Source: Acidobacteriota bacterium (GTDB lineage: Bacteria; Acidobacteriota; Terriglobia; Terriglobales; Acidobacteriaceae). From it: a stretch of 64,000 bases of DNA. Below, piece by piece: positions 62,107 through 64,000 of this stretch. Below the pieces are notes generated by a model that searched no databases, was not told the origin of the DNA, and saw only the letters and a list, made by a program, of their open reading frames with translations. Numbering within the stretch: position 1 is the stretch's first letter; the number at the start of each line of letters is the position of its first letter. The stretch is from positions 1 to 64,000 of the forward strand of contig JABCZH010000005.1 of the NCBI GenBank assembly GCA_013289795.1, read 5' to 3'. A program made the position numbers and the translations under genes.

Positions 62107-64000
62107 TTGAAGAATGTAATCAAGAAGCAGTTGCTGAGCCTGGCGGTTGCAGCCGGTTGGTTGCTGACGCCCCTGCGCGCGTCTAATTTGCCTTCTCCGA
62201 CGTTGTCTGTTCCCGATCACGCCCGCTATGTTTTCGAAAAGGTAGGAGAAGACCTGGGGCTGGGGACGATCACGCCGGTGTGCTTATTCCAGGACCATCA
62301 GGGCTTTATATGGATTGCGAGCATGAGCGGCCTGTTGCGTTATGACGGGACGCGGGTGGTGAAGTTTGGTTCCGAGCAGGGGATCTCAAGGGCGATCATC
62401 GAGGAAATCACAGAAGGCGCGGACGGCCGAATCTGGGTGGTGAGCCGGGACGGGCTGGCGCTGCAAAACGGCATGCGATTTGTTCCGGTGGCACTGCCGG
62501 CTGGGATTCATTCAGTGGCCACCTATCAACCCATCGTGGTGAAGCCGGAGGGCATCTACCTGGCGAGTGACAGCGGGCTATGGATATTCACCGCCACGGG
62601 GGCCTCTTCGGTGACGGTGAAACAGCAGGTCTTTCCGGGGCGGGAAGTCGGACTGGTGCAGGACGGGAATGACGGCAGAGTCTGGTTTACGTTGGGCAAT
62701 CGCGTGGGGTGGCTGGACCACGCTATCCGACCGCATTTTCTGGCGGCACAAAAGGATGTTCCCAAGGAGCCGATGATTGCGCTGCTGCAGGACGGGAAGC
62801 GGCGGGTGTGGTTGCGGACCTCGCGGCACTTGCTGCGGCTTGACCCGGGAGCCGAGCAGTTTGTGGTGGATGCTCCCGAATTGCCTCCGGCGAATGACGT
62901 GGGTGTGCCGGCGATCGATGGGCACGGGCGGCTGATGGTTCCCACGATTTCCGGTTTGTTTTTGCATTATGACGACCATTGGGATGTGATCGACAAGCGC
63001 AGGGGCACGGCGGCAAACGCGATGTTTTCCGCGATACAGGACCGCGAGGGTACGTACTGGCTGGGACTGGGAGGCAATGGAATCGAGCGCTGGCAGGGTG
63101 AGGGACGCTGGTCGGGCTGGACGGATGCGGAAGGATTGCCGGACAACGTGGTGTGGGCGGAAGCGCGTGACTACAAGCAGCGGCTGTGGGTGGGGACCAA
63201 TGATGGAGTGGCGATGTGGGATGCAGACCAGCATCGCTTTCGGGTGTGGAGGCAGGCGGATGGTTTGAACGGATCGATGGCGCGAACGCTGGCGGTGGCC
63301 GCGGACGGATCGGTATGGGTGCTGTGCCATCCGGGCGGTCTTACGCGGTTCGATCCTCGCACTCTACAACCGGATAAAGTGGCTACGCCGTGGCCGGATA
63401 TCACGTGGATCGGCTCGGGGCCGGATGCGCGGCTTTGGATTTCGGGGCCACATTTCCTGCAAGCGCTGGAGAACTCGGCTCCTCCTTTTGTTTTTAGAGA
63501 CGCTGGCGCGCCACGCGAAATCTTGGATGGGGTCAGCAATTTTGCCATGGCCACCGGAGGAGTGGTTTGGATCAGCGGACACAACGGCCTGGGGAGATAC
63601 GATGGCAAATCGTGGGCACTTTATACACGCAGGGACGGATTGCTGTCCGATCGTGTGCTCGGGGTCGCACCGGTGGACGGAAATGAGGTTTGGATCCACT
63701 ATGCGGACGCCCCTGGAGTGACCCGGTTTCGATTCGACAAACAGAAGAGCGAGGCCGAACATTTCAGCCAGCAGGATGGTTTGTTGGCGAACGAGGTCTT
63801 TATGCTGGGCCGGGACCGCGACGGCAGGATTTGGGCAGGGGGCTCGCAGGGAGTAACGCGGATCACTTGGGGGCACAACACGCAACGTTATCGTCACGAC
63901 GATGGCCTGATCTGGGATGACCAGAGCGAAGGTGGATTTTACGCGGAGCAGGACGGCACGATTCTGTTCGGCACCAGCGGCGGCCTGGCGCGTTACGATC
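62107..64000 (+). CDS. Two-component-regulator-propeller (Reg_prop) sensor protein, 3' end outside the window
   Basis: The frame is open from 62056 to the last base. No ATG fits; the TTG at 62107 gives a good signal peptide (LKNVIKKQLLSLAVAAGWLL then TPLRAS). Then come Reg_prop propeller blades: ITPVCLFQDHQGFIWIASMS with GLLRYDGT, IEEITEGADGRIWVVSRDGL, VVWAEARDYKQRLWVGTNDG, ARTLAVAADGSVWVLCHPGG, VFMLGRDRDGRIWAGGSQGV. In full-length relatives the propeller is followed by a Y_Y_Y domain, a membrane helix and a histidine kinase, diguanylate cyclase or DNA-binding output, which would lie beyond the window. No ribosome binding site is evident. Confidence 0.88.
   Translation, partial: MKNVIKKQLLSLAVAAGWLLTPLRASNLPSPTLSVPDHARYVFEKVGEDLGLGTITPVCLFQDHQGFIWIASMSGLLRYDGTRVVKFGSEQGISRAIIEEITEGADGRIWVVSRDGLALQNGMRFVPVALPAGIHSVATYQPIVVKPEGIYLASDSGLWIFTATGASSVTVKQQVFPGREVGLVQDGNDGRVWFTLGNRVGWLDHAIRPHFLAAQKDVPKEPMIALLQDGKRRVWLRTSRHLLRLDPGAEQFVVDAPELPPANDVGVPAIDGHGRLMVPTISGLFLHYDDHWDVIDKRRGTAANAMFSAIQDREGTYWLGLGGNGIERWQGEGRWSGWTDAEGLPDNVVWAEARDYKQRLWVGTNDGVAMWDADQHRFRVWRQADGLNGSMARTLAVAADGSVWVLCHPGGLTRFDPRTLQPDKVATPWPDITWIGSGPDARLWISGPHFLQALENSAPPFVFRDAGAPREILDGVSNFAMATGGVVWISGHNGLGRYDGKSWALYTRRDGLLSDRVLGVAPVDGNEVWIHYADAPGVTRFRFDKQKSEAEHFSQQDGLLANEVFMLGRDRDGRIWAGGSQGVTRITWGHNTQRYRHDDGLIWDDQSEGGFYAEQDGTILFGTSGGLARYD

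Overview
The window looks like a chromosomal segment of a soil-type Acidobacteriota (class Terriglobia, Koribacter/Sulfotelmatobacter-like). The basis is two very large carboxypeptidase-regulatory/TonB-dependent (Oar-like) outer-membrane proteins ending in Phe, many secreted beta-propeller proteins, a two-component-regulator-propeller sensor, a DUF1111 dihaem protein, many short LuxR/MerR regulators, fairly high G+C and abundant palindromic repeats between genes. No rRNA, plasmid, phage or CRISPR features were seen.

Layout. (1) 0-0.4 kb: the 3' half of a tRNA-Phe(GAA) gene without its 5' half, which is the usual scar of an integrated element; the element would lie to the left. (2) 0.4-10 kb: periplasmic beta-carbonic anhydrase, a small conserved protein, an FMN hydroxyacid dehydrogenase, a DUF1223 protein, a pseudo-receiver protein, two overlapping LuxR-type HTH genes, a secreted protein, a frameshifted methyltransferase, an RNase HI-like protein, an unexplained hairpin-rich gap and a secreted PQQ-type propeller. 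(3) 10-18 kb: MATE exporter, Oar-like transporter with a coupled serine hydrolase, DUF1111 dihaem protein. (4) 18-26 kb: ergothioneine genes egtB-egtD (overlapping), M13 metallopeptidase, HAD phosphatase, AsmA protein, TPR protein. (5) 27-33 kb: a LacI regulator followed by a sugar-type Oar-like transporter with a promoter and palindromic operator, then a seven-haem cytochrome. (6) 33-43.6 kb: trans-sulfuration PLP enzyme, aminotransferase, cupins, APC permease, and a heat-shock cluster (dnaK, small ORF, dnaJ, hspR on the minus strand) in which a GxxExxY protein and its palindromic repeats, a cupin and a permease separate dnaJ from hspR. The dnaK promoter carries a HAIR-like HspR site. (7) 43.7-49.8 kb: an accessory island with a HEPN-like protein, an unknown AT-richer gene, an HTH-nucleotidyltransferase regulator that appears leaderless with an operator on its -10 box, a PD-(D/E)XK endonuclease fused in frame to a FitA-like antitoxin, a VapC toxin, ParDE, an FNR-type reductase and a REP-associated transposase (RAYT) inside its own paired REP palindromes. 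(8) 49.8-52.5 kb: glmS, purS, a small coiled-coil protein. (9) 52.7-60.3 kb: a block of secreted propeller proteins: a seven-bladed repeat protein, a frameshifted PQQ-type propeller, three tandem Asp-box proteins and a fourth cut off after its signal peptide. The cut is at the edge of a second, different RAYT/REP unit (60.3-61.1 kb). (10) 61.2-64 kb: an MXKDX-repeat protein, a hairpin cluster and the start of a Reg_prop sensor that runs off the window.

How the parts work together. Much of the window serves envelope exchange with the outside (Oar-like porin/transporters, secreted propellers, peptidase, exporter) and redox or stress protection (ergothioneine, chaperones under HspR, c-type cytochromes). 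The most interesting layer is the mobile one: several families of roughly 64-72 bp palindromic elements with about 12-bp terminal arms sit directly behind stop codons and bracket accessory genes (GxxExxY, VapC, ParDE), alongside two complete RAYT-REP systems.
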